A DNA stretch of 64,000 nt from assembly GCF_003116095.1 (NCBI RefSeq), contig NZ_LGRA01000021.1, positions 1,060,794 through 1,124,793 on the forward strand, given 5' to 3'. Below are positions 31,278 to 39,875 of this stretch, in pieces. Numbering within the stretch: position 1 is the first letter of the stretch; each line of letters begins with the position of its first letter. Position numbers and translations under genes: made by a program. This DNA is from Azospirillum sp. TSO35-2 (GTDB lineage Bacteria > Pseudomonadota > Alphaproteobacteria > Azospirillales > Azospirillaceae). The notes under the pieces are model-generated. The model did not search any database. It was given only the letters and a program-made list of their open reading frames with translations, and was not told where the DNA came from.

Positions 31278-32926
31278 CCCGCCGGTCGCTGCTGGCCGCC
31301 ACCCTGCTGCTGCCCGCCGCGGCGCGCGCGGCCGGGCCCACCCCGCCCGCCGCCGTCCCCCGGTCCTCCGGCGCCGTCCTGTCGATCCGCGACCGCGGCG
31401 CCGTCGGCGACGGCCGCAGCCACCCGCTGTCCGAACGCCACAAGACCCTGGAGGCGGCGCGGCGGGTCCACCCGCACGCGCGGTCGCTCGACCAGGAATG
31501 CGACTGGGCGGCGTTGCAGGGGGCGATCCTGGAGCTGTCGCGCTCGGGCCATGGCGGCACCGTGCTGGTGCCCCCCGGCCATTACCGGCTGAACGCCGAA
31601 GTGACGCTGCCCAACCTCGACCGCCAGGACGACGCCTTCAACGAGGTGGAGATCCTTGGCGCCGGAATGCGGTCCTCGCTGCTGTCCTGGCCGGACGACC
31701 TCGGGCCGGGCCGCTTCGCGCTGAAGGCCGGCAGCCGGTCCACCGGGCAGGAAAGCGGCCGCGGCGACGACGGTTACCAGCGCAGCCGCCTCGCCCATCT
31801 CAGCCTGCGTGGGCCAAAGTCCGGCAACAAGCCGGGCGATCCGCCGCCGGGGATGGGCGGGGTGGCGCTGACCTCCCGCTTCGTGCTGGAGCGGGTCGGG
31901 GTGTTCGGCTTCCGCACCGGAGTCGATGTGTGGCGCGACCATTCCTCGCTGATCTCGTGCCAGCTCACCAAGAACCACATCGGCGCCTATTGGTCGGCGG
32001 GGACGGACAGCTTCGGCGACCATCTGTTCCTCGACACCGACTTGGCCGGCAACACGTTGGCCTCCATCGCCGTCGCGCCGGAGAACGGCATCGACCATTC
32101 CAGCTTCCTGTCCTGCCATTTCGGCTTCTCGCCCTACGGCCTGCTGGCGGAGGACGGCACGCCGAAGCGCAGCTTCCTGTCCAACAACAAGTTCCTGGAT
32201 TGCGCCTTCGAAGCCTGCGGCAACGGCTGGATCCACGGGCCGATGGCGGAGATGTTCGGCAACAGCCTGATCGGCTGCAGCGGCTCGCTGCTGCCCGCCT
32301 ACCGGCTGGCGAAGCGTCCGGTCACCGGCCTGATCGTGGTGCGCACGCTGGAGCGCAACCTGTTCGCCGGCGGCACCGCCAGCTTCGGCGACGGCACCAA
32401 CGACCGCGCCGCCGACATCGAGACCGCCGCCGTCGTCGCCGGCAGCGCCGTCGGCAACCGGTTCGAGGACGGCGAGCGGCTGATCCGCCTGGGCCGCGAC
32501 GGCCTGGCGCCGGCGCTGGCGGTGACCGGCGCCTGCCGCGCCAACCGGTTCGAGGCGGTGGACTGCTCCGGCGAGTTCCGCAAGGTCGGCGCCGGCGGCG
32601 TCGACGCCGGCGAGCTGGTGCAGCGCGACTACGACCGCGTCCGCCGCGCCGAAGCCGACCACGCGGTCGACGGCGTCGCCCTCACCGCCGCCCCGGCGGG
32701 CGGCGTCGCCCCGATCGCCACCGCCGGAACCGCCCTGGTCGCCAAGACCCGCCCCGCCATCCGCATGGGCGCGGCCGTCCGCCCCAGCGGCGCCCTGGCC
32801 CATCGGGTGGAGGCCGGCAACGGTCCCACCCCCACCCCGGGCCCCGCCCCGGTGGGCATCGCCGCGACCGACGCCCCGATGGGCAGCGACAGCGTCCCGG
32901 TGGAGCTGCGCCTGGGCCTGCGCTGA
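31265..32926 (+). CDS. Tat-exported right-handed beta-helix protein, probable polysaccharide lyase or hydrolase
   Basis: A 553-residue secreted protein. The N-terminus LTRRSLLAATLLLPAAARAA is a twin-arginine-type signal with an AxA cleavage site near residue 23. Next comes the pectate-lyase-3/GH28-like opening (LSIRDRGAVGDGR) and GGTVLVPPGHYRLN, then a beta-helix with recurrent N/G turns to about residue 450. The last 80 residues are an Ala/Pro-rich tail. Enzymes of this kind often trim or release the polysaccharide made by the same cluster. Catalytic residues cannot be named. It ends the operon, 5 bp from the convergent gene's stop. Confidence 0.8.
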   Translation: MPALTRRSLLAATLLLPAAARAAGPTPPAAVPRSSGAVLSIRDRGAVGDGRSHPLSERHKTLEAARRVHPHARSLDQECDWAALQGAILELSRSGHGGTVLVPPGHYRLNAEVTLPNLDRQDDAFNEVEILGAGMRSSLLSWPDDLGPGRFALKAGSRSTGQESGRGDDGYQRSRLAHLSLRGPKSGNKPGDPPPGMGGVALTSRFVLERVGVFGFRTGVDVWRDHSSLISCQLTKNHIGAYWSAGTDSFGDHLFLDTDLAGNTLASIAVAPENGIDHSSFLSCHFGFSPYGLLAEDGTPKRSFLSNNKFLDCAFEACGNGWIHGPMAEMFGNSLIGCSGSLLPAYRLAKRPVTGLIVVRTLERNLFAGGTASFGDGTNDRAADIETAAVVAGSAVGNRFEDGERLIRLGRDGLAPALAVTGACRANRFEAVDCSGEFRKVGAGGVDAGELVQRDYDRVRRAEADHAVDGVALTAAPAGGVAPIATAGTALVAKTRPAIRMGAAVRPSGALAHRVEAGNGPTPTPGPAPVGIAATDAPMGSDSVPVELRLGLR

Positions 32927-32931
32927 CCGGC

Positions 32932-34101
32932 CTACGCTGACGCCGCGAGGCGGGACGCCTCTCCATCCGGCGAGAGCGCGGCTTGCGATTCCAGCAGGTC
33001 GGCGTACTGCCCGGCGGTGACCGCCCAGTCATGGCGTTCGGCAATGCGGCGGGCGGCGGCGCCCATGCGGCGGCGCTCCCCGGCGTCGCCGGCCAGACGA
33101 CGCAGGGCTGCGGTCAGGGTGTCGACCGCCTCTGGGTCATCCAGCACCACGGCGGCGCCGTCCTCCAGCAGCCAGCTGGCGCCGGCCAGACGGGTGGTGA
33201 CCACCGGCAGACCGCTCGCCGCCGCTTCGAGCAGGACGAGGCCGAAAGGCTCGTAGCGCGTCGGAAAGACGAACAGGTCGGCCGCCCGCATCAGCTCCGC
33301 GACGTCGCGCCGGTGGCCGAGGAAGCGCACCCGCTCCGCCACCCCCAGCGCACCGGCCAGCGCCGGGAAGGGGCCGCCCTCCGCGTCGCCCACCACCGCC
33401 AGCGACAACTCCGGCACCGCCGCCAGCGCGCGCAGCACGCCGTCCAGATTCTTGCGGTCGCTGCGGGCGTCGCCGACGAACAGCGCCACCGGACGGCCGG
33501 GCGGCAGGCCGAACCGGGCCGGGTCGGACGGGCCCGGCCGGAATTCCTCGACGTCCACGCCATTGTCGATGACCCGCAGCCGGCCGGGGTCGATGCCGTC
33601 GGCGACCAGCTCGTCGCGCACGGTGCGTGACACCGCGACCAGCCGGCCGGCGCGGCGGAAGCTCCAGCGCTCGAACCCGACATTCAGCAGGGTGTAGAGC
33701 GCCCGGTAGAGCGACAGCGGCGTGATGCCCTTGCGGACCGGATGGGTCGGCGAGCGCATCCAGGCGGAATGGACGAAATGCACCGCGTTGACGTCCGACC
33801 GCGCCCAGCAGACGAAGCCGTTGATCACCACCCGGTCGATGCCGCCGCCGCGCCGCGCCGCCGCCAGCGCGCGTCCCGCCCGCCAGGCGAACATCTGGTC
33901 GCGGGCGAGTTGGGTCGGCACGCCGCCGGCCGCCACCGGCAGCCAGCGCAGGCGGGGGTGCCCCTTCAAGTCGTCGGCCAGTTCGGACGCGATGGCGACC
34001 ACCTCGTGCCCGCGGCGCAGCAGTTCCGCGACGACGACGGCGTTCACCCGCCCCTGCCCGTCATGGCGGACGATCTTCTGCGTGACGACGGCGATGCGCA
34101 T
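32932..34101 (-). CDS. Glycosyltransferase family 4 protein
   Basis: A 389-residue GT-B transferase on the opposite strand from the main polysaccharide operon. Visible features are RIAVVTQKIVRHDGQGRVNAVV at the start, VHSAWMRSPTHPVRKGI, RLRVIDNGVDVEEFRPGP, PVALFVGDARSDRKNLDGVL and the donor-site FPTRYEPFGLVLLEAAASG. It has its own promoter region, shared with the divergent 930-residue carbohydrate-binding protein gene, which suggests that the two are coregulated. Confidence 0.9.
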   Translation of the reverse strand: MRIAVVTQKIVRHDGQGRVNAVVVAELLRRGHEVVAIASELADDLKGHPRLRWLPVAAGGVPTQLARDQMFAWRAGRALAAARRGGGIDRVVINGFVCWARSDVNAVHFVHSAWMRSPTHPVRKGITPLSLYRALYTLLNVGFERWSFRRAGRLVAVSRTVRDELVADGIDPGRLRVIDNGVDVEEFRPGPSDPARFGLPPGRPVALFVGDARSDRKNLDGVLRALAAVPELSLAVVGDAEGGPFPALAGALGVAERVRFLGHRRDVAELMRAADLFVFPTRYEPFGLVLLEAAASGLPVVTTRLAGASWLLEDGAAVVLDDPEAVDTLTAALRRLAGDAGERRRMGAAARRIAERHDWAVTAGQYADLLESQAALSPDGEASRLAASA

Positions 34102-34452
34102 CCCGGCCCCTCGTTTCCCGGCGGTTCAGCCCCGGCTTTGCCCTGCCCTTTGCCTTGCAAGGCGCAGTGGACCACGGCGGCGGCGGCACGCCAAACAAAC
34201 GAAAGCGTCCGGCCGCGCTCAACAGGCTTAAGACCGCCGTTGTTATCGCTAGTCTTTCAGTTTTCAAAAGACTCACAGAATCAAGATCGATATTTTTGGA
34301 AGAGTCAAAGATGAGTCAGAGTCATGTCGCAACAATGTCATGCGTTAGAACATCAACAACATGTCAAGACTCCCGAACGGATAGGGGATTACCCCCTTCC
34401 GGGTAACCCATCCTAAGGATTACCTAATCTTTCGTTAACGGGAGTCGCGCTG
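34102..34452. other. AT-rich divergent regulatory region
   Basis: Non-coding and clearly AT-richer than its neighbours. It carries AGTCTTT-N9-AAAGACT (34251-34273), TTTTGGAAGA (34294-34303), three GAGTCA units (34302-34307, 34313-34318, 34319-34324), GAACGGATAG (34375-34384) and the perfect inverted repeat TTACCC-CCTTCC-GGGTAA (34389-34406). A GGGAG ribosome site at 34440-34444 serves the gene at 34453. The density of repeats suggests binding by one or more regulators. Confidence 0.6.
34389..34406. promoter_or_regulatory. Perfect inverted repeat upstream of the carbohydrate-binding protein gene
   Basis: TTACCC-CCTTCC-GGGTAA, 6-bp arms and 6-base spacer, lies 47 bp before the ATG at 34453. 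Position and symmetry fit an operator overlapping the promoter or early leader; as RNA it would also form a small hairpin. Confidence 0.5.
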
Positions 34453-37245
34453 ATGGCGAGCACCACCTCCAACCTGATCGATGTGACCTTTGCGGTCGAC
34501 GCCTGGGGACAGGCCGCCGGCGGCGTGTGGCCGCACCTGTCGCTGATGCTGGACGGCACCGCCATCGGGCAAGCCACGGTCAACAGCACCAGCGTCGGCC
34601 GCTACAGCTTCACCGCCAAGGTGGCGGCGGACAGCGCGCACGCGCTGCGGATCGTCTACGACAATGACGGGTTGGCCGGTGGGCAGGACCGCAACCTCTT
34701 CGTCCGCGCCGTCGCCGTCAACGGCACCTCCATCGCCACCACCGACCCGTCGGTGACCTACGACAAGGGCATCGTCGACGGAAAGGACGTGGTGGCGGGG
34801 CAGGAAGGGCTCTATTGGGGCGGCGCGCTGAACGTGCCGCTGCCGTCCACGCTGTTCCACGCCGCGACCACCGCCACCGACACCACCACGACGGCCGGCG
34901 CCACGACGGCCACCGCCGCCGCGACCAAGGCGTTCGACGTCGTCGTCAACGCCTGGGGCACGAGCGCCGGCGGCGTGCCGCCGCACTTCAAGCTGCTGGT
35001 CGACGGCAAGGCGGTGGGCGAGGCCAAGGTCGCCGCCACGTCGCAGACCGCCTACAAATTCTCGGTCGCCCTCGACCCGGCCGTGGCGCACAAGGTCCAG
35101 GTCCAGTACGACAACGACGCGGTCGTCAACGGCCAGGACCGCAGCCTTTATGTCGGCTCGGTCGTCGTCAACGGGCACAGCGTCGCCTCGACCGCCGCCG
35201 GGGTCACCTACGACCGCGGCGCGCTGGACGGCAAGGACGTGATCGCCGGCCAGCAGGGCCTGTGGTGGAACGGCACGCTGAGCGTCCCGGTCACCAAGGA
35301 CATGCTGACCACCACCACCACGACGACGCCGGTCACCACGACGCCGCCGCCGACGACGCCCCCGGCCACCACCACTCCCGTCACCACCCTGCCGAAGGTC
35401 GACCACAGCGCCACCGCCGCGGTCAGCAGCGACCGGCCGCCGCTGGCGTCGGACGTCTCCACCATCTCCTGGGGGGCCGACAGCGGGCTGGCGCCGCAGC
35501 ACCTGTTCTGGGAATCGGTGTCGGACTACGCCAACACCACCCGCATGCAGGAGGTGCGCGGAGTCTCCGCCGGCCATCTCGCCGACGGCGTGATGCCGGT
35601 GATCGGGATGCAATTGTGGGAGGACACCTTCGAATCGTCCCAGAACGGCGGCGAGTTCGCCAATCTCGGCGGTCACAAGGCCTGGGTCGCCTGGGTCAAG
35701 GCGCATCCGCAGTATCTCGGCGTCGATGCCGACGGCTATGTCCTCAACTCCGACAGCAGCAACCCCTACGGCTGGGGCTATGTCAGCCCGCTGACGCCGC
35801 TGGACGCCAAGGACGCGCCGGCCGGCTGGACCGGCGGCACCGCCCATTACGCCGACTGGATGGCCGACAAGCTGGGCCGCCTGTCGGCCTTCACCGGCAC
35901 CCGCGGCTATGAACTGGCCGACTTCTACGACGGCAACCCGCATTCCGGCGTGATGGAGTACTTCAACTCCCGCATGATCGCCGAGTTCAGCACCAAGACC
36001 GGCATCAAGGTCGCCGGCTCCACCGTCGCGCAGCAGGCCGCCGACATCCAGAACAACCACCCGACCGAATGGCTCGACTATTTCGTCAAGGGCTGGACCT
36101 ACGGCTGGAAGGCGCTGGACGAGGCCATCGTCAAGAACACCGGCCATGCGGCGTGGCTGACCACCCAGGTGTCCTTCACCCCGGCGGCGATGCGCGAATT
36201 CGCCGGCGTCGACGCCCGCGTGATCGTCGACATGATGAACGAGAAGGACATCCTGCTGAACGTCCAGACGCTCGAACGGTTCGAGATGCAGCACAAGCAG
36301 GCGCCGGCCTCCTACGAGCAGGCGATGCTGGGCATCCACGCCGCCCGCGCGCCGGAGGCCCATTACGGCCACATGCTGTCGTCGTCGGAGGATGATTACT
36401 GGGGCGCGGTGAACAGCCTCTACACCGGCGTCACCGGCACGGTGCGCGACGAGCTGGGCTGGGGCCGGCTGGAGCAGACCTGGCTGCAGAGCGGCTGGAC
36501 CATGATCGCCGACGACCATGGCGGCGTGCGCCGCGCGGCGGAGCAGTGGTCGCGCAGCTATCACGACTGGGGCGAGGTCAAGCAGCCCTGGCTGGACATG
36601 CTGCGCGACATCGTGCCGACCCGCGCCTTCGGCCCGGCGCTCTATTACAGCGTCAACGCCGAAAAGGCGATGAACGCGCTGGAACCGACCGGCAACGACA
36701 TCGGCAACGCCTATCTCGGCGAGCTGCTGACGCCGATCACCAAGCTGCACGACGCCGGCGTGCCCTTCGGCTACTACGTCAGCGACGAGGCGCTGCCGTC
36801 GATCACCGCCGCCAACGCGCCCAGCGCCTGGATCATCCCGCAGGCGACCTACAACGGGCACAACCTGTTCAGCGACGCCGAGATCGCCGCGCTGAAGGCC
36901 AAGGCGCCGGTGCTGATCGGCGACGAGGCTCTGAACTACCACCACCCGCTGACCTTCACCGACAAGGACGCGGACGCGCAGATCACCGGCTACGGCTTCT
37001 ACGACCAGAAGGACCGGCTGATCGTCGTCGCCTCCGACCGGGTGGATTTCAACGACACCGCCGCCCGCAAGGCGGTCGCCACCCACGTCGAACTGCAGCT
37101 CGCCAGCGGCCATTACAAGGTCGAGGACCTGATGCACCACACCACCCAGAGCTTCGACGTGGTGAACGGAACCGGGGGCTTCGACACCACCATCGCCCGC
37201 TGGGACACCGGCGTCTACGCCATCACCCACGATCTGGCGGCGTAA
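34453..37245 (+). CDS. Two-module carbohydrate-binding protein with unassigned glycoside-hydrolase-like domain (930 residues)
   Basis: Residues 10-130 and 161-280 are two copies of one module in register at a 150-residue period (DAWGQAAGGVWPH / NAWGTSAGGVPPH; YDNDGLAGGQDR / YDNDAVVNGQDR). They resemble Ca-dependent CBM36/CBM60 xylan-binding modules. A Thr/Pro linker (285-313) leads to a 600-residue domain rich in aromatic residues, with a DFYDGNPHSGVMEYF segment near 495. Its later part (YYVSDEALPS, WIIPQATYNGHNLFSDAEI) recalls the glutamine-amidotransferase-like domain of GH42-type enzymes. No signal peptide is present, so export, if any, needs another route. Likely a polysaccharide hydrolase; the exact family is not recognised. 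Confidence 0.8.
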   Translation: MASTTSNLIDVTFAVDAWGQAAGGVWPHLSLMLDGTAIGQATVNSTSVGRYSFTAKVAADSAHALRIVYDNDGLAGGQDRNLFVRAVAVNGTSIATTDPSVTYDKGIVDGKDVVAGQEGLYWGGALNVPLPSTLFHAATTATDTTTTAGATTATAAATKAFDVVVNAWGTSAGGVPPHFKLLVDGKAVGEAKVAATSQTAYKFSVALDPAVAHKVQVQYDNDAVVNGQDRSLYVGSVVVNGHSVASTAAGVTYDRGALDGKDVIAGQQGLWWNGTLSVPVTKDMLTTTTTTTPVTTTPPPTTPPATTTPVTTLPKVDHSATAAVSSDRPPLASDVSTISWGADSGLAPQHLFWESVSDYANTTRMQEVRGVSAGHLADGVMPVIGMQLWEDTFESSQNGGEFANLGGHKAWVAWVKAHPQYLGVDADGYVLNSDSSNPYGWGYVSPLTPLDAKDAPAGWTGGTAHYADWMADKLGRLSAFTGTRGYELADFYDGNPHSGVMEYFNSRMIAEFSTKTGIKVAGSTVAQQAADIQNNHPTEWLDYFVKGWTYGWKALDEAIVKNTGHAAWLTTQVSFTPAAMREFAGVDARVIVDMMNEKDILLNVQTLERFEMQHKQAPASYEQAMLGIHAARAPEAHYGHMLSSSEDDYWGAVNSLYTGVTGTVRDELGWGRLEQTWLQSGWTMIADDHGGVRRAAEQWSRSYHDWGEVKQPWLDMLRDIVPTRAFGPALYYSVNAEKAMNALEPTGNDIGNAYLGELLTPITKLHDAGVPFGYYVSDEALPSITAANAPSAWIIPQATYNGHNLFSDAEIAALKAKAPVLIGDEALNYHHPLTFTDKDADAQITGYGFYDQKDRLIVVASDRVDFNDTAARKAVATHVELQLASGHYKVEDLMHHTTQSFDVVNGTGGFDTTIARWDTGVYAITHDLAA

Positions 37246-37263
37246 AAGGCGGCCCTGGCGGCA

Positions 37264-37310
37264 GCGGGCGAAGCGGCGTTCTGTCCTTGGCGGAACAACG
37301 CTTCGCCCGC
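37264..37310 (+). terminator. Strong hairpin after the carbohydrate-binding protein gene
   Basis: GCGGGCGAAGCG (37264-37275) pairs perfectly with CGCTTCGCCCGC (37299-37310), and inner GTTC/GAAC arms (37278-37281, 37293-37296) extend the stem. It lies 19 bp after the stop codon. There is no run of T immediately after, so it may end transcription with Rho or protect the 3' end. Confidence 0.65.
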
Positions 37311-37600
37311 CCGCTTCAGAATCCGCTGGCATGTTCTGTTTAAGAGTCTATATTATCGTCCAGGCAAGAGCGGAGCGGTCGCCTTGCGAAGTCGATTTTT
37401 CTAATACAGATTGTCTTTCCTGCCTTGTTGCTTTATCAAAATTAGAATACCCTTCGGATGGTTTCTCTTGGAAACCCACCCGTTCGGCGTCGTCCTCCAG
37501 AGTCCTCCTGTCCTTATCCGGGTTATCTCTTCCCATAACGCCGGGCAGGACGCCGTATTACTGGCGTCCGTCTGTCGAAGGACTCTGCCTGAACGATACG

Positions 37601-37620
37601 GGTTCACCCCCCTCTGAACC
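37601..37620. promoter_or_regulatory. Inverted repeat in the leader of the LuxR-type regulator gene
   Basis: GGTTCA-CCCCCCTC-TGAACC is a perfect 6-bp inverted repeat about 310 bp before the regulator start. It follows GAACGATACG directly. An operator for the regulator itself or another factor is possible. Confidence 0.4.
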
Positions 37621-37932
37621 TGGAAGCTTTCCAAAAGTGCAGCAGACAACGCCGTGTGTGCCGGATCATAGTTTCGCTTAAATTCGATCGGACGGCGCCG
37701 CAGCATCCGGTACAGCGTGCAACGTCCGCCGATTTTGGTCATCGCGCCGATCCAGCGCGGCGGCACGACATGGGGTTGGATCGACGGCCCGAACGGGGGG
37801 CGGCCGATCAAACGTCGGGCATCCGCCCGCCTGCCCCGAAACCGCCAACGCACATCGCAGTGTCCGGTCAGGGCCTTGCGGAACGGCCGCGCGATGACGC
37901 GCGCCGAACGTCCATTCTTGGGGGAGACGGAC

Positions 37933-38757
37933 ATGCCCAATCGCATTCGTGTGATTGTCCACAATCAAAGCCGATTGCTGCGTGAATCCATTCTCAACAT
38001 CCTCGACGACTGTTTCGAAGTGGTCGACCCGCAAAGACGGCTGGCAACCGGACTGGCGCCGAAGCCGGCCTGGAGCGGGAACGGGAACGGACGGTCGAAC
38101 GGGGCCTCCGCCAACCGCTTCGACGGCTATGGCGGCGGCGTCTACGGCGTCGGCCTGCCGGCCGCGGGCGGCGTCGCCACCCTGGAACCGGACAGCGCCG
38201 AACTGTCGCCCGACATCGTGCTGTTCGACCTTCCCTCGCTGAAGACGGACGCCTGGAACTTCCGCAGCTGGTACGGCGAGCAGGCGCAGTTGGCGATGAT
38301 CGCCGACGAGTTTTCCGCCCACCACATGCGCATGGCGCTGCGGTTCGGCGTGCGCGGCTATCTGCTGAACCGCATGGCGCCGAGCGCCTTCGTCCTCGCC
38401 CTGCGGCTGATCCACGCCGGCGAGCCGGTGGTGCCGGAGGAGTGCTTCGAATATTTCTCGCCGACGGCGCTCCGCCGCGGCGGCGAGGACGGCGCCCTGC
38501 CCCAGCACGAAACCGAACTGCTGGGCTATCCCGGCCTCTACCCGCGCCACGCCCGCATCCTGAAGCTGATCATGGATGGCTGCAGCAACAAGGAGATCGC
38601 GCGCGAGATGCTGATGACCGAGGATCTGGTCAAGCTGCATGTCCGCCACATCATGCAGACCATCAACGTCCGCAACCGCACCCAGGCGGCGCTGTGGGCG
38701 GCCCAGAGCGGCATCATCCAGGAGATGGAGTATTTCCTGGAGCGCAGCGCCCCGTAA
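37933..38757 (+). CDS. LuxR/NarL-type regulator with degenerate, interrupted receiver domain
   Basis: A 274-residue DNA-binding protein. The C-terminal HTH is clear (YPRHARILKLIMDGCSNKEIAREMLMTEDLVKLHVRHIM). The N-terminus looks like a response-regulator receiver, with Asp99 in DIVLFDLPS at the phosphorylation position, but the acidic pair after the first strand is missing (VIVHNQSR) and a Gly/Asn-rich insert (about 35-85) splits the domain. Phosphorylation is therefore doubtful. GGGGAG at 37921-37926 fixes ATG 37933; the frame opens earlier in non-coding sequence. Position next to the polysaccharide genes suggests it controls them. Confidence 0.85.
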   Translation: MPNRIRVIVHNQSRLLRESILNILDDCFEVVDPQRRLATGLAPKPAWSGNGNGRSNGASANRFDGYGGGVYGVGLPAAGGVATLEPDSAELSPDIVLFDLPSLKTDAWNFRSWYGEQAQLAMIADEFSAHHMRMALRFGVRGYLLNRMAPSAFVLALRLIHAGEPVVPEECFEYFSPTALRRGGEDGALPQHETELLGYPGLYPRHARILKLIMDGCSNKEIAREMLMTEDLVKLHVRHIMQTINVRNRTQAALWAAQSGIIQEMEYFLERSAP

Positions 38758-38845
38758 CCAGACCGTACCGGACGGGGCGAGGCCGGGACGATCCGTCACG
38801 GCCTCTCCTGTTGCGGACCACCGGCGCCTCGGCTATGCAGCCGGC

Positions 38846-39799
38846 ATGAGCGCCGATGCCCTTCCCACCCCCGTCCCGCCCCTGTCCTCCCTCGCCGGCA
38901 CCGCCACCACCGCACCGGAGGTGCGCCGCGCCACCGGAATCGGGGCCGTCGCCATCCTGCTGTGGTCGACGGCGGCCCTGCTGACCTCGCTGTCCAGCGC
39001 GATGCCGCCGCTGCAACTGGTGGCCGTGACCTTCGGGCTGGCCTTCCTGTCGGGAACCGCCGTCAGCGGCTTGCGCGGCCGCAGCGTGTGGACCGCCATG
39101 CGGCAGCCCTGGCCGGTGTGGCTGGTCGGGGTCGGCGGGCTGTTCGGCTACCACGCCTGCCTGTTCCTGGCCTTCCACCTGGCGCCGGCCGCCGCGGTGG
39201 AGGTCAACCTGCTGAACTACCTGTGGCCGCTGTGCATCGTGCTGTTCTCCGCCCTGCTGCCGGGGGAGCGGCTGAAGGCCGGCCATGTGGCCGGCGCGCT
39301 GTGCGGGCTGGCCGGGACGGCGCTGATCGTGTCGGGGCGCGGCGGCGGGCTGCATCTGGCGGGCGGCGACCTGCCGGCCTACGCCGCCGCCTTGGCCGCC
39401 GCGGTGATCTGGGGCGCCTATTCGGTGCTGTCGCGCCGCTTCGGCAGCGTGCCGACCGAAGCGGTCAGCGGCTTCTGCCTCGCCACCGCCCTGCTCGGGC
39501 TGACCGGCCACCTGCTGTTCGAGGGCACCACCGTCTGGCCGCAACAGGGGCTGGGCTGGCTGGCGCTGCTGGCGCTCGGCGTCGGGCCGGACGGGCTGGC
39601 CTTCTTCGTCTGGGACCACGGGATGAAGCGCGGCGACATCCGGGCGCTGGGCGTGCTGTCCTACGCGGTGCCGCCGGCCTCGACCCTGCTGCTGATCCTG
39701 TCCGGGCAGGCCGAGGGCGGCTGGACGGTGTGGGCGGCCTGCGCGCTGATCGCCGGCGGTGCGCTGATGGCCAGCTGGGACATGATCCGGGGCAGGTAA
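38846..39799 (+). CDS. EamA-family (DMT) exporter, YddG-like
   Basis: A 317-residue inner-membrane protein with ten predicted helices in two EamA halves. The sequence VAILLWSTAALLTSLSSAMPPLQ at the first helix and VEVNLLNYLWPLCIVLFSALLPGERL are characteristic of the YddG aromatic amino-acid/metabolite exporter group. The second half carries AVIWGAYSVLSRRFG. Substrate is not determinable here. ATG 38846 gives the normal family N-terminus; a longer frame upstream is discounted. The ABC exporter gene follows after 76 bp on the same strand. Confidence 0.88.
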   Translation: MSADALPTPVPPLSSLAGTATTAPEVRRATGIGAVAILLWSTAALLTSLSSAMPPLQLVAVTFGLAFLSGTAVSGLRGRSVWTAMRQPWPVWLVGVGGLFGYHACLFLAFHLAPAAAVEVNLLNYLWPLCIVLFSALLPGERLKAGHVAGALCGLAGTALIVSGRGGGLHLAGGDLPAYAAALAAAVIWGAYSVLSRRFGSVPTEAVSGFCLATALLGLTGHLLFEGTTVWPQQGLGWLALLALGVGPDGLAFFVWDHGMKRGDIRALGVLSYAVPPASTLLLILSGQAEGGWTVWAACALIAGGALMASWDMIRGR

Positions 39800-39875
39800 C
39801 AGCGAATTCATCGCCGCCGGCCGGCAAAGGGTGGTAATCGGCAGGGATCGTCCTGTCCGCTTGCCGAGTGACCAC

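Larger units (their letters stand above)
37246..37932. other. Non-coding leader before the LuxR-type regulator
   Basis: 687 bp with no gene I can support. After the terminator-like hairpin the stretch from about 37330 to 37680 is AT-richer. It contains GTTAT-N8-ATAAC (within 37525-37545), GAACGATACG (37591-37600), GGTTCA-N8-TGAACC (37601-37620) and TTCCAAAA (37629-37636, reverse complement of TTTTGGAA). Open frames on both strands exist but have rare-codon-rich, low-complexity products. Likely a regulatory leader for the gene at 37933. Confidence 0.55.

Noticed and set aside
37331..37964. Open frames on both strands in the leader of the LuxR-type gene
   Set aside because: No ribosome site, no codon bias and no recognisable domain; the region has leader-like composition and repeats.
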